Source of the DNA: Panulirus ornatus
Taxonomy: Eukaryota; Arthropoda; Malacostraca; Decapoda; Palinuridae
Length of the DNA: 64,000 nt
NCBI RefSeq assembly: GCF_036320965.1
Contig: NC_092279.1
Location: forward strand, 20,093,429-20,157,428
Direction of reading: 5' to 3'
Shown piece by piece: positions 1 to 11,870 of this stretch (positions are counted from its first letter, which is position 1; every line of letters starts with the position of its first letter). A program made the position numbers and the translations under genes. The notes below the pieces were generated by a model that was not told the DNA's origin, made no database searches, and saw only the letters and a list, made by a program, of their open reading frames with translations.

Positions 1-1699
1 TATATAAAACTGAATAAGTATCTGGTTTTGAGATCTCAAGTTATGATTAGGGTTAAGTTCAAGGTTAAAATATTGACCCCTGTTGACAGACAATCCACAA
101 ACAGATGACAAATGGACAGATAGCAGACAGAAGGATGACAGATGGATGGGTGGACAACAATGATGCACAAAGTAGACACTAATTATCTGCCATTATTTGC
201 AAGCAACAAAAAATAATACCATCCTAAAGAAAATATGCAAAACTATCTGTAGTATTACAAGAAAATAAGAAATATGTGAAATCTAAAAGAAGTTAAAAAA
301 AAGTCGCTTCTAAGAAAGTCAATTCTACATACTATATAATATGATGAAAGATGTTAATCATACTTCATATTTACTTTTTAAGCAATCACCAACACCCATC
401 ATTCAGGAGGGGTCTAAACATGCAGGAAGGGGAAAGGTGTGCATTGGATAGAGTGAATTGGAATGATGTGGTTTACAAGGTTCAATGAGTTGTCACTGAA
501 CTGAACCAGGGAATATGAAGTTGCTGGGGAACCATGGAAAGCTCTGTGGGGCCTGGTTCTGCATAGGGGGGCAGTGGTTTTAGTGTATTGCACATGACAG
601 CTAGAGACCTGACGTAAGCAAATGCAGTCTATTTTCCTTTGTTCCTGGTGCTACCTTGTTAATATGGGAACAGTGATCAAATATGAAGTAATATCTGTCT
701 CCGTATCATGCATGCTTTCTCTCTAGTTAAAAAAGTCTAGCGAATGTGGAATATTCTCTTCCAAACTTCATATTTGTTAAAAATTCTGCACAATGGTTTG
801 GCTTTCATACAACTATGGCAGCCATCTTTTACTCTGTGTTATGTGAAAGAGGGATATTGTGGTAAATATAAAAATAAAGGGAAAATGGAAGCAGGGGACC
901 AGGAAAAAGAAGGGCAGGCTTAAAGCAAAACAATGAGAATATACATGTATGAAAAACATAAGTCTTTCAAGGGTAGTGATGAGTTTGAGAATATATGGCT
1001 GCCAAACTGGTATGATTTATGAACATGTCCAGGGAAGAGAACTACCTAAATAAAGTATGAATTTGCCCTCTACTTCTCCCAGTGTAGTGCTTCAACAAAT
1101 AACCAATGAATTAATATATTGTTTTTTAGAGGATGTAAGGATGAATTATCTTCCTGCGTAAAAGGCAGTTTATGATGATAGAAGACAACCCAAAACCTGA
1201 GATCCAGAGGAATATAGGAAATGTTTACACTGATATGTAAGGATACTAAGGTCACATCTTGAAAGTATGAAAAAAAAAAAAAAGACATTAAAAGAAGCCT
1301 TCCATGAGAACTGTTTGGGACATATTTAGGATTTTGTGTTAAGAAAATGATTACAGCTACACTAACATGTGTAACAGTGGTATTTTTTCTAACTGATGCT
1401 AAGAAGACAAGGTTCTTTTTGAAAAAAGAAAAAGGCACATTGGTTTTATGAAACATGACAGCTTCACAGTTCCAACATAAATGAGTACTGTATACTAGTG
1501 TATGGGGTGAACTTTTACTTTACAAAAATTCACTGACACTCAATGTTATTACTTATATCATTCCAAGTGCTGGGTAACAGAACTTATCATATATGATTTT
1601 CACCTAATGTAATGCATAACATCAGAAAGATAATCTTAACAATTTATCATTTTTTCCTTGGTTTTTCTGTTCTCAAAATTAATTATACAATGATATCTG

Positions 1700-1705
1700 T
1701 TTATT
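1700..1705 (-). terminator. Candidate poly(A) signal AATAAA
   Basis: The plus strand reads TTTATT, giving AATAAA on the minus strand, about 2.5 kb after the ATXN1 stop. It is the first exact hexamer I noticed downstream of the stop. A hexamer alone is weak evidence in AT-rich DNA. Confidence 0.2.
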
Positions 1706-3562
1706 CTTTGAAAAGGATCTATGTACTGGCAGCCAAGGTATCCCAAATTCCATTGTTTATATGTGAGAAAAACTGAACAACAGTTCCACTTCAATCAGCA
1801 CTGCACATGAATACCTGACTATTTTTGTTGAAAATATCACCCCCAACCCCAGTAAAAGATTGACAGTCAAAAAATACCATGAGGCTCGTGAAATGCACCA
1901 AGTCTGTCTATTAAGGCTTTAGTTAAAGCTGGGGATGAAGCAAGTAATGAGGCACTTCAAAGGCATGAGGTAATAAACAAACTAATGCTAACTACCTCAG
2001 CAAGAAGAATCTATTAGACACAGGATTATCATATGGATACTATCAAAGAATCTAGAAAACTGGAAAAGATTATGAAAAGATTCTAATGAAAATGTATATC
2101 ATAGAGAAAATGACTACATAAGGAGAAAACTGAAGAATCTATAAAACAGAAAGGCTTATAAAAGCCAGTGAGCCTGTCTATGACTAGGAGACCTCACACT
2201 ACTACATTTCAGTAAGATCTTAAAAGTTAAAACAGTCTTAAATGAATAAGTTTTGAATTTCCTTAAAATCTTTTTACTTTGATAATAAAGACACATAGTT
2301 TGATCTACTGTATTACCCACAAAGTAATTTTCATCAAGTTGTATTCAAATAAAGTAATATTTATCTAAATTGCTTATGGCATGTCTTTTTCCTGATCATC
2401 AATAAGCTAAGACTTCATTAATATAAAAATGAATTAGCAATATCATAGATGACTCCTATGTTATATACTTGATTGTCTCTAATTGTGTTAAAGTATGTAT
2501 CTTTACACAGAGTTTACCAAATGGTTGATAAAAGAAGATAAAAAAAGAGAAGTGAGCTAAATATCTCTCTTGGCACCTTAATAAATACTGTATTTTGTTT
2601 GCAAGTGTTCACTGAATATGGGCACAAATGTTTACCTTAGAAACTAAACTAGTCAAGAGATTGAGATAAAAATAGATCATGGATACAGGATAACTAGTGA
2701 AATATGATGAAGAATTAATGCTAATAAATGGAAAGAGCTGTAAATCCACAGATAAATTGGTTTGTTCAATGGTATACAAAACTAGGTTCATCACGCTAAG
2801 ATTCTCATATTTCTCTTGAGGGAATTCATCTTCCTGAGCCTGTGAAACTAAAGCCCAATTCTTTTTTCCATACATGTGCTTCTAGGAAATCCAATTTCAA
2901 TCATTCTCTTAATGTTTTGAAAATGAAGTTTACACTACAGCACTTTTATGTGGAACTAATTCAACTTAATAATCCAGATACTGGTTAATTGTACTTTCGT
3001 GTTATCATGGTATATCAGCATTGATATGCTTTTGCTAACTATAATTTCAAAACATTCTTTCCTTCATAATTTGTACTTACTGCTCAGGTGGTAACATCCC
3101 AAATGAGGAAGCTAAGAATCCAAGCAATTATCACAAACTTTAGAAAAAACACCAACTATACTCAGCTACTTTATCACTAATATCAGAAAGACCATCTCCC
3201 TACATTTCATGAGGGTAACCATTAACAGCAATAACAAATGTGGGCACTAACAACATTCACCAGGATTAAAAAAAACAAAAACTATCATCTGTACAGTATT
3301 CAAAACTTTAAAAAAGTGCTACGGTAATGAAATGGGATAAAAGGACATTTTATGAGAATAATAATGCAACTTCATTTGGATGTAATGGAAGGTTCTACTG
3401 TGATAGATATAATTAGAATAGGACAAAAACTATGCAGTAAATTTATGAATAAATGAATCTTTATATGTGCACTGATCATTTTTCAGTACTGAAGCTTGTA
3501 AAATAGATTTCATTTCTTCTCTTTGTACTTTACTAAACAAATATCCATAGTCATGTTATTCA

Positions 3563-3570
3563 TATATACA
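3563..3570 (-). promoter_or_regulatory. Candidate Pumilio response element in the 3' UTR
   Basis: The minus strand reads TGTATATA, an exact match to the PUF-family consensus UGUANAUA, about 670 nt after the stop codon. PUM1 is known to repress mammalian ATXN1 through its 3' UTR. One match in about 4 kb of AT-rich DNA is roughly what chance would give, so this is only a candidate. Confidence 0.25.
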
Positions 3571-4235
3571 TCTGTGCTGCTGTTAATGGTTAGTCTCGGA
3601 AATAGCTGTATTTTTCATTATCACAATAAGTCTGAAAGACATGGAAAATTAGAGCAATCTGAAAGAGCAAAGTTAGGGAAAAGAAAAAAGAACAAAAGCT
3701 GCATGAACATTAAACACTTAAAAACACTGTAAATTTATCATCCTGACACCAACTGAACTTAAAGACATTCTCTTCTAATTGTATTACAACCATGTCCTAC
3801 TGTTTATAGGTGGCTCCATAAATTTCCAAATGGGGACTTAGCCTATGCTTAGTAATGCATGGCAAACATTTTCTGAGGCCATATTATTAGACCAACAGAA
3901 AAAAAAATCTGGAGCATTGAAAAAAATCTGGGTGGTACTTAAACCCTCTAAACCTTTTGGTAGAAGTGCTAATGCTACTGTTTTTTAACTTCTAATTGTT
4001 ACAGTGACACTGTGTAGCCACAACTCATGGAAAATTTTGAAATACAGTATGACTTTTTACCAAACCAATATCTTACCACCAATACCAAAAACATACTGAA
4101 TTCATATTTTGCGTTACATCTAAACTGTGGTCATTTCCCTTTAAAGTAACAAAATTTGCTGTCTTATGAAACTAAGAGGACAATGGCTTTAAAAATATCT
4201 AAAAATTCTCAGATACTGTTCAACACCTGCCATTG

Positions 4236-4703
4236 TCACGTTGCTTGACCTGGGTCAGACCAGCGGCGTTTACGACCCGAGTCCTTCTCCTCTCGCTGGG
4301 CCTCATCGCTGGAATGTTGCCTCTCTGTTGTTCTCAGTGCTGCTGGTTTACTCCATACACTTGAAGTAGTGGACCCACCGAGGAATGGCAGTGATGTGCT
4401 TTCTTTCTTCACGCTAGTTGAACTTTGGTTGGCTGGTGGAGAAGCCAATGGAGCAGAAGCAGAGGCATTGTTGGATGACTCAGTATTAGGTGATGGCACT
4501 TGAACGGTGGATGTAGATGGTGGTGGCATGGGATTGGTAGGCTCTACATTTGGGGTTTTCTTTGTGAGGGAGACACAGACATCTCCAACTTGCAGCTGTC
4601 GCACTTTGAGGTCATACTTCTTTTGTGTCCGTTCAGGGCTGCATGATGACCACCCAGAGTGAAGCACAAAGAAAGGGTGGTCAAGAGATGCCTCCACTGA
4701 GAC
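4236..4703 (-). CDS. ATXN1: Ataxin-1 orthologue, terminal coding exon (second half of AXH, C-terminal NLS/ULM motif)
   Basis: This exon encodes the last 155 residues of an ataxin-1 family protein; the stop codon TGA is at 4236-4238. It starts after the acceptor TTTGATTTACAG, in phase 0, with VSVEASLDHPFFV. Residues 1-49 complete the AXH domain: HPFFV, GWSSCSPERT and LQVGDVCVSL match vertebrate ATXN1/ATXN1L closely. Then come a Ser/Thr/Pro/Asn linker, a VKKE sumoylation-type consensus (98-101), an LPFL and SKPAALR stretch parallel to human ATXN1 just before its NLS, about 19 charged residues, and RKRRWSDP (144-151). In human ATXN1 the equivalent RKRRWSAP is the nuclear localisation signal, the ligand for UHM splicing factors and the 14-3-3 site around Ser776. 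Here R-x-x-S-x-P is kept, but the protein ends only four residues later, so the vertebrate C-terminal tail is absent. The open frame continues upstream into the intron; that part is not coding. Confidence 0.94.
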   Translation of the reverse strand, partial: VSVEASLDHPFFVLHSGWSSCSPERTQKKYDLKVRQLQVGDVCVSLTKKTPNVEPTNPMPPPSTSTVQVPSPNTESSNNASASAPLASPPANQSSTSVKKESTSLPFLGGSTTSSVWSKPAALRTTERQHSSDEAQREEKDSGRKRRWSDPGQAT

Positions 4704-4849
4704 CTGTAAATCAAACCAAATACTGGTCACACTGGCAAGATAATGTGAACAAAGTGCAGTGCATGGTAACCTGCCAGGCAAATAAGAAACATGTATAAGT
4801 ACACATAAAGTAATATCTATCTGAGGGTATTGTTGCAGAGAAGTTCATG

Positions 4850-6821
4850 TTATACAAAAGTGCTGTTTTGAAGTTTCTAAATGGTAAGAATCATTTAGGT
4901 AAAAGGGATAATTTGCTGGAGTTGTGAGGACCTTGTTGTGAAGGTAGCACTGTTATAAGGTAAGTGCTGTAATAGTCACTTTTAGGTTATGTGAATAGTA
5001 GCTGAGATGATAGTTCTACTGTAAACTGGTGTTAAACTATTGGCAGTGTTATGTGTTGTTAGTGTTGCAGTGAAAAAATTGAGTGAGATGTTCCTATGAA
5101 AATAATTCTAAATGGTGTGTTGCTGAACTTGCTTTGTGGGTTGTGTTATCAATACAGTGTTGTTACTAGAGCACTGCTCTCATGAAGGCTACGTTATATG
5201 CAGTGCTGTTGTGATGGTAATATTCTAAGCAACAGTAACAAGGCAGGTATTAATACTCTTAGTACTAGAAAGGTAAGCCATCGATGAGAAAAAGCTACTG
5301 TAAGGTCTTTATGTGTAATACCATGATGAGAAGTTATTGTTACAAGAGTAGTTTTGACGTGATGGTGTTACTGATCAGATGATGAAGCAGCACCATTATA
5401 GGTGTACTGAAATGAAAGTAACATTTTCTGGGGTTAATATTATGAGACGACAAAATCATTGCATGGGCAAGTTCGGAGAGTGCTTCAGTGCTGGCAGCAT
5501 CCTGTAAAAGCTGAGATATCAAGAGGGTAGTGCTGCTGTAAGGACTGTTGCTGTTGGGGTAATGTTTTTTTAATGCAGTGTTCATAATGATATTGATTGG
5601 GCAGTGTTGTCAAGGTAGTCCTGTTATGATGGAAGCATCAGGCCTGCTGCACTTTTGTGAGGGTGTTGCTATCGTAGGAAAGGTGGAATGACTAAAGTTA
5701 TGATAGTCATACTGTCATAAACCATAATGATAATGTAAGTATGTTCTTAAGTGTAGCACTGCTATTGTGAGGGTGGTGTAAGGGTGAGGTTAGTGTTATT
5801 CTCTCAATCATCTCTTTGTTTTTAGATTTCCTGTATCAGTTAAAAGGACGATTTACTCAGTCTTTAAAATAATTGCAGGGTTGTAAGGAAAACATTACTA
5901 CTATGAAATAGTGTCATGATGGTCGTGATATATTGAGGGCTATGTTTATATAGATGCAGTGTTGTGTAAATGTACTTTTAATATAGTTCTGAAGAAGAAA
6001 TGTGAGAATGTGTTAAACATATTATGAAGAAGGTACTGTCATGGCAGTAGTGTTGTAAAATTGTCATGACAATTGGTGATGGTAGGCTTGTTCTTGCAGT
6101 ATCACTGTTGAGTGAGATTTGTGACGTAAGTTATTCACAGTGATAGTGTTGCTGTATGAATATTGTTTTATTTTTCCATGAGGGTGAGGTTACTTGGACA
6201 GTGAAACTGTGAGCAGCATTTATTGTGAAAAGGAGTGGCTTACAGTCAGCTACATTAATAGTAATGTAACAATGGTCATGTATGGACAGCGAAAACGCTG
6301 GGATACCAGTATCTGAAAGTGGTATTATAACTGTAATAGCGTTGAGAGGGTACTGATATTCTACAAGGGAATATTAAGGGTAGAGTTATGGCAGCGATGT
6401 TGATGTGAGGATTGTGTTGGTGTTACTAAGGATCAAGGTGTTGTAATAGTCATTATGGTGAAGCTAATGTTCTTAAAGCATTACTCTTGTGGTGACATTG
6501 TCACTGTCATGACACTACTGTATCATCTTAAACCTGTTCAATTAGTGATGTTCAAAAGACAGTGTTTTTGTGAAGGCATTGTTGTGCTGGGGTAACGTTA
6601 CCGAGGGATTTGGATTGGATGATAAAATCTAGGCTTATAAGCCAAGCACTGGAGCTTCTAAGGCTATTCAGTGCTCTTAATACATATAGAAATATTTTTG
6701 GGGATAGGGGAGAAAGAATACTTCCCACGCATTCCCTGTGTGTCGTAGAAGGCGACTAAAGGGGATGGGAGCAGGGGGCTAGAAACCCTCCTCTCCTTGT
6801 ATTTTAACTTTCTAAAGGGGG

Positions 6822-6880
<59 letters not shown>

Positions 6881-7760
6881 ATAAATCATTAGAATTTATA
6901 ATAAAAATTAATTTGCTTTAAAAATTCCATTAACCTGTCAATATGACAGTCGTCACTTAGCAATTCATTCATGGACCTACCATTTAATGAATTTGCTCTC
7001 CTCTCTCCATTAAAAAGAACACATTCCATTAAAATGTTTTACTGTCAAATCAGATTGACAGGTGTTGCTGCGAGGGATCGCTGTGGGAAAAATAAAGCTA
7101 AGATGATTCTGCTCTTGTGAGGGTATATGCGTTGGTATGACTGAGTTGATATCATTATAAAAAGTGTTTTCTGCTGTCAAAACCGCCGGGTTGTAAGCCA
7201 AGTGTTGCGGCAATATTCATAATCTGTGGAGGTATAGTGAACCTGCGGGGTTAGTACTGATGTGAGAGACTGTTATTGGAATGTGGTAGTGTCGCGCTAT
7301 TGATGTCTGTTGTAGGGGTCTGTGTTACTTTACCAATGCTACATGAGGTCAGTGTTACTTGCTGTGACTTGCTGCTCTGTCAGTGTTATTCTGAAAGCAG
7401 AAAGGGGATGATGTAAGGAAAGTACTGTTCTAAGAGTAGTTTTCGTGTAAGGACTTGTGTGAGAGTAGAATTGTCTGAAAAGAATATTTGCGTGAGGTAA
7501 GGACTGTTGTGAGGCTAGTTGTAAAGGAAATATATGAGGGTAGTATTGCTACGTATGCATTTTTTCCCCTCTTGAAGCCTAGTTAACGATGATTTAAGGT
7601 CAGTACTGTTGTAAGGACAATCAGGTACAGCAGTTCTGTTCCTGTAGTGCTGTTGTGAGTTTTATGTGTTAAATGCGAAGGCAGTGCTACTGTATGAGCA
7701 GAGTAATTCTTTAGTGAGGTAGGAATTGACGTTGTGAGAGTAGTATGTGAAATATTTAGA
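4850..7760. repeat. Decayed ancient tandem array with GTAGTGCTGTTGTGAGG-like motif
   Basis: Across nearly 3 kb, variants of GTAGTG(C/T)TGTTGTGA(G)GG recur every 20-50 bases, for example near 4930, 5160, 5640, 5760, 6040, 6110, 7430, 7490, 7600 and 7640. No unit is perfect and spacing has drifted, as expected for an old minisatellite. It is interrupted at 6697-6883 by an A-tailed dispersed element and its (TA)n tract. It holds no convincing coding sequence. Confidence 0.6.
6697..6883 (+). mobile_element. Dispersed A-tailed element (family 2), 5' portion, with (TA)n
   Basis: It contains the family head: GGGGATAGGGGAGAAAGAAT, then a CGTAGAAGGCGACTAAA core and a CTAGAAACCCTCC stretch. It breaks off in a (TA)n tract at 6827-6883. 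The full-length relative in this window is at 47966-48209. Confidence 0.75.
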
Positions 7761-7987
7761 TACAGATTTACATCAACACAAACCTTGTAATTTGAAACGT
7801 AAAGTCATGTAAACATGCACACATGGATAAATATATTGTCAGAAACCTTTATATAACTGAAAACACAAATGCCGTAACAGGCACTTATAATGATACATCA
7901 ATACAGTTACATACGTTTATATGTTCAGAAATATACTATACAGCCATTTATAAACATACACTTGTAAATCTGGACACACACACACAC

Positions 7988-8269
7988 GGGCCTTTTTGGT
8001 AGAGTGGTTAGCGTTACTGATCATGAGTCAGCACGGGCCAGCCAGGGGTCGGATCCTAAGCGTGTCAGTCGGTCTACACCCAACCCAGGTGTTCATCCTC
8101 CCCTCGGGACTGGTCGATAAATGGGGACTAGGCTTCGGCTGGTGCGTGTGTGTGTGTGTGTGTGTGTAAAACATGGTACATATATTACATATATATACAT
8201 AAGATTTCGAGATGGGGCAACACGACTGTAAAACTCCTTCCCCGTAACGTGCAAATAGTAATCACACAG
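7988..8269 (+). mobile_element. tRNA-derived SINE (family 1), near full length
   Basis: A pol III box A-like sequence (TGGTAGAGTGGTTAGCG) and a degenerate box B (GGTCGGATCCTAA) head the copy. They are followed by the family body (CCAACCCAGGTGTTCATCCT ... TGGTCGATAAATGG), an internal (GT)n at 8146-8167, and the tail GTAAAACTCCTTCCCCGTAA ending in TAATCACACA. The same order recurs at 34230 and, inverted, at 28970-29255. It does not fold as an intact tRNA gene. Confidence 0.8.
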
Positions 8270-8659
8270 ACTCCTTTTCACAAACATTCATAAGTGATAC
8301 AAATGCCTTCACAAACGTAGACACTCTTGAGGGCAGACACATATAAACAATGACAAACCACAGCAAAATACTCAGTGAAAATGATAGGCATGTACTGATT
8401 AGGCCGGTGCTGGAGGCAGTCAGACTAGTCCTGTTCCAAATGTGAAAAAAACCCTAATAACAGACGTGGGAAGGGGGCAGGGGGCAGGGGGAGTAACTGT
8501 AGGGAGATCGGCTGGGGCAGGGAGTTGGGGAAGGGAGGGGGAAACGTCCCCCCCCCCCGACTCGCCATAGAGGAAGGCGACGACAAACATGGACGCCTAA
8601 ATTTTTAGCAGGTGTTCAGAACTTCCCCTACCAGGAGCAGCACGTCACCTGCCACACTG

Positions 8660-8662
<3 letters not shown>

Positions 8663-8722
<60 letters not shown>
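8663..8722. repeat. (AG)n microsatellite
   Basis: Uninterrupted AG dinucleotides, about 30 units. Confidence 0.97.
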
Positions 8723-8728
<6 letters not shown>

Positions 8729-9637
8729 TCTCATTAGCACGCACAACAACTGCCTGGAGATAGAAAACAAGAAAAAGCCTGGTCCTACACTCGCCGATTA
8801 CTCACACTGCTTCAGTCTGAGGCTACATGGGAAAAGGGGCAGGTAACAGGAGACCTGATGGTCCATAACGTGGTTATCTTGTTTTAATTATCGTACTACA
8901 AGTGGTAGGAACAGGATAACAGAGCAGACATGACGGTCATCCCGTTCGAATTACCTAAATACAGAGGTATGGGACGGGACAGCAAAGGCAGGACGAAAGG
9001 AACTTGGGAGAAGCCTTAAACCCTACGAAAAGACAGAAAACGGAAGCCTTTACGAAGCTGAACAACTTCCACGGTGTTACAGGAGTGTCTTGCGAAGTCT
9101 TCGAGATGAGGAGTCCAACTCTAGACGCGAGGGAGTCAAGTGATGGCAAGGTGGCAACGGAAGGGATACAGCAGGGGTTAAGAGGCAGAGGAATTTGGCT
9201 CAACAGACTTAAATATAAAAAAAACATCACGGGTTACACTGCAGGCATTCGACGGAGAGGTTACAGACGATAAAGCATACATGTGTGAGGAAGCCAGAGG
9301 GAAGGTAGAACACGGAGGCATGGAATGGACCATGGGCGGGCCCGGGCCATGAGAGAGGTGGTGGTGGGTGTAAGTCAGCGTAGGGAGAAATAACTAAATA
9401 CATCAGAACCCCAACTGGCTATAGCCCTGGTTATCGTCTATCCGCCCCTGGGAGTACCGGAAAGAACAAGGAAGATTTTGAAGGAAATTTTCGAACGTGT
9501 GTACAAGATTAACGATAATCCTACGCATGACTCAATCGGGAGGGAGGGAGGGAGAAAGCCCGACCAAATGACACTTGCCAGAATGAAGGATGCTGAGCTA
9601 CTGGGAGGTGAGGGGACGGCACCCACGAGCTGACCTA

Positions 9638-9642
<5 letters not shown>

Positions 9643-9721
<79 letters not shown>
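9643..9721. repeat. (AG)n microsatellite
   Basis: Uninterrupted AG dinucleotides, about 39 units. Confidence 0.97.
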
Positions 9722-9724
<3 letters not shown>

Positions 9725-10042
9725 TTACAGCCTATGGGAATGAATCTAAATAATGTCGGTTCTTAAGCAGTTATCTGAAGTCGGGAGAAACAGAGATCAA
9801 CAACAGAAGATAATATGAACCTTAGCAAAAGTTGGAAAACGTACAACAAAAAGAAAAACTAAAAGTATGAAAAATATTCCCATGCTAGTGTGGTGTAGTG
9901 GGCGGGAAGGGCAGAAGTTTACGAAACGTCAGACGCAAGACAACATTACGAGAAGAGACGTAAACATGAGAGGTTTAATTAAAGAGACGGAGATCCGTAT
10001 ACATGAGTAATGACGCGCCATTAATGGCAGATACATACACAT

Positions 10043-10044
<2 letters not shown>

Positions 10045-10085
<41 letters not shown>
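10045..10085. repeat. (CA)n microsatellite
   Basis: About 20 CA units. The following 200 bases stay CA/TA-rich in a degenerate form. Confidence 0.95.
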
Positions 10086-10087
<2 letters not shown>

Positions 10088-10549
10088 GACATTAACAACC
10101 ATACACATTCAAACACATAAGACATACACATATATACAATCATGAATATAAAACACACGATGAAGACATGCAGAAAGATATATGTAGAAATGGTCACATT
10201 CAGAGAGGAGACATGAACACATATACACAGGCAGAAACACACACACACACATATGTCCGTATAAAGACACACATATGCACATAGGGAGGGACACGAGTCA
10301 CACACTAAGTAGGCGGGTCAACCCGTCTAACTTAGCAGTCGACACTTGTCACCCCTACCATACCTACCATTCCTTGCCTCTCCACTGCCTCCTGCTGTAA
10401 GATTAAGAAACACATCAAATCATATCCCTTTATCTAATATATTTTTCTCTCTCCACCATCGAACAAAGAGACTACAACAAGCAACACTGTGATCTACAGT
10501 CGCCCTTCCTATGAGTACATGAGAAGGGACGAACGGGGATGAAACAGAG

Positions 10550-11870
10550 CGCAAGGGACAGAGACGACGCCGGGGTCTTGGGTGTTGTAGTGAAGCGGCG
10601 GCGGCGGCGACCCGCGATGATCCCGCCATCTGCTATGCCGCGCTCTCTCCCAGGACCTGAGCCCTCTCAACGCTGGGGTGTTACCTCCTTCACCCGCAGG
10701 GAAAACCCCTAAAAATAGCTGCCACGTAACGACGATACAGAAACTACCCCGCCCGCCACACCCGTAAGGACTTTAAATCACGCAGTGTGGAGCCCACATC
10801 GGGAGACTCATTTACATAAACAGGTGTTCGGATGAGTAGGTCTGTTTTCCCAACCCGCCCAACTCTGTTTGTTTCGCCGACCAGCTGCACCTGTCGTCAG
10901 TTATTTCAGGCCTTATGACCCAGGTATTCAGGACCAATCTGGCCAAGGGGAGTGGGAACAATACAAGGTACGCCAATCATAATATTCATCGCCGCGGGCG
11001 ATCGAGAGCTAGGCTATGTCGGCCCGAAACGAAACTGGATGGTGTTTAAACCCAGTGATCGTCGACATCATCGCTCTAGTAAGACTGCAGTTATTTAACA
11101 GCACTTTTGATAGACAACAGGGAGGCAGAGGAGCAGCCACCGATACAGCCTGCATCAAGGTTACCACACCGCCGCCGTCCGCCCCTGCGAGCACCCTCGT
11201 CAAAAGGTTAACCATTTACCACTGTAGTTCTGACCACCGCCCAGTACCACCTTCTGTTCCGCTCGGGCTTCCGTTCCAGTCCTTCCCAGCCTCCTGTCGT
11301 CTCCATTCCAGCAGGTGACCCCTAGTTCCGGCTTGCCCTAAGCTCCCGTGAGGTGCAGACGGCCAACCAACGTCGCGGGAAGGAATGAAGCGCTTGTCGA
11401 CCGTCATATGTTTTTGGTGCAACATGACGGCGGCGGCGGCGGCGGCGGACGTGGTTTATCCTCCCTCCCCCAACTCCCTCTCACCCTCCCCTGGGTCTCT
11501 TGAGCTTCGCGTCCACCTCGCGCTGCAGACCGCACTGTGTCTCATGAATATGCTAATGGCGGGCGCGTACATCGTCGTCCACAGCACTCCCAAACTGACC
11601 CCTCCCTCCCTCCTTCCCCCCCCCCCTTTTTTTTTCTTCTCTCGGCTGGGTGGGACAACGGATAAACGGCCCAGCGCTTGTTAACAACCGAGTATAACAA
11701 GGCCCTTCGCTGTCCTGGGCGGGTTGTTAGCGAGGCGACGCATGATTGGCTGGCGGGCGCTTCTCCCCTGCGACAGACACACGGGGATTGGCTGCAGGTT
11801 GGTGGGCGAGACCCACCTTACAGGAAGGAGCCCTGGTGGGAACATTGGCCGTCTCAACCCAGGGTGATGG
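10550..11870. promoter_or_regulatory. CpG-rich block with paired inverted CCAAT boxes (candidate promoter or enhancer)
   Basis: This intronic stretch is rich in CG dinucleotides and GCGG runs (for example 10596-10612 and 11428-11450), unlike its AT-rich surroundings. Two inverted CCAAT boxes in the extended form GATTGGCTG lie at 11745-11749 and 11787-11791, 42 bp (about four helical turns) apart. An octamer-like ATGCTAAT is near 11550. No matching coding exon was recognised on either strand. It may be an alternative promoter, an enhancer, or the start of an unrecognised gene. Confidence 0.35.

Larger units (their letters stand above)
1..4235 (-). other. Probable 3' UTR and downstream flank of ATXN1
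   Basis: This block follows the ATXN1 stop codon on the minus strand. It is AT-rich, has no dinucleotide array of notable length and no protein-like reading frame; open frames are short and of random composition. Its smoothness contrasts with the microsatellite-crowded remainder of the window. A long 3' UTR would be in keeping with vertebrate ATXN1, whose 3' UTR is several kilobases. A candidate poly(A) signal (AATAAA, minus strand) lies at 1700-1705, and I saw no other exact AATAAA nearer the stop. The UTR end is therefore uncertain and could be inside or outside the window. This assignment is inference; RNA reads would settle it. Confidence 0.4.

Noticed and set aside
4704..4781. Reading frame extension upstream of exon B (starting MPGRLPC...)
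   Set aside because: It precedes a clear TTTGATTTACAG acceptor, and similarity to AXH starts exactly after it; this is intron sequence.
10042..10305. Cys/Val-rich small secreted protein
   Set aside because: It is a translation of (GT)n and degenerate GT-rich sequence on the minus strand.
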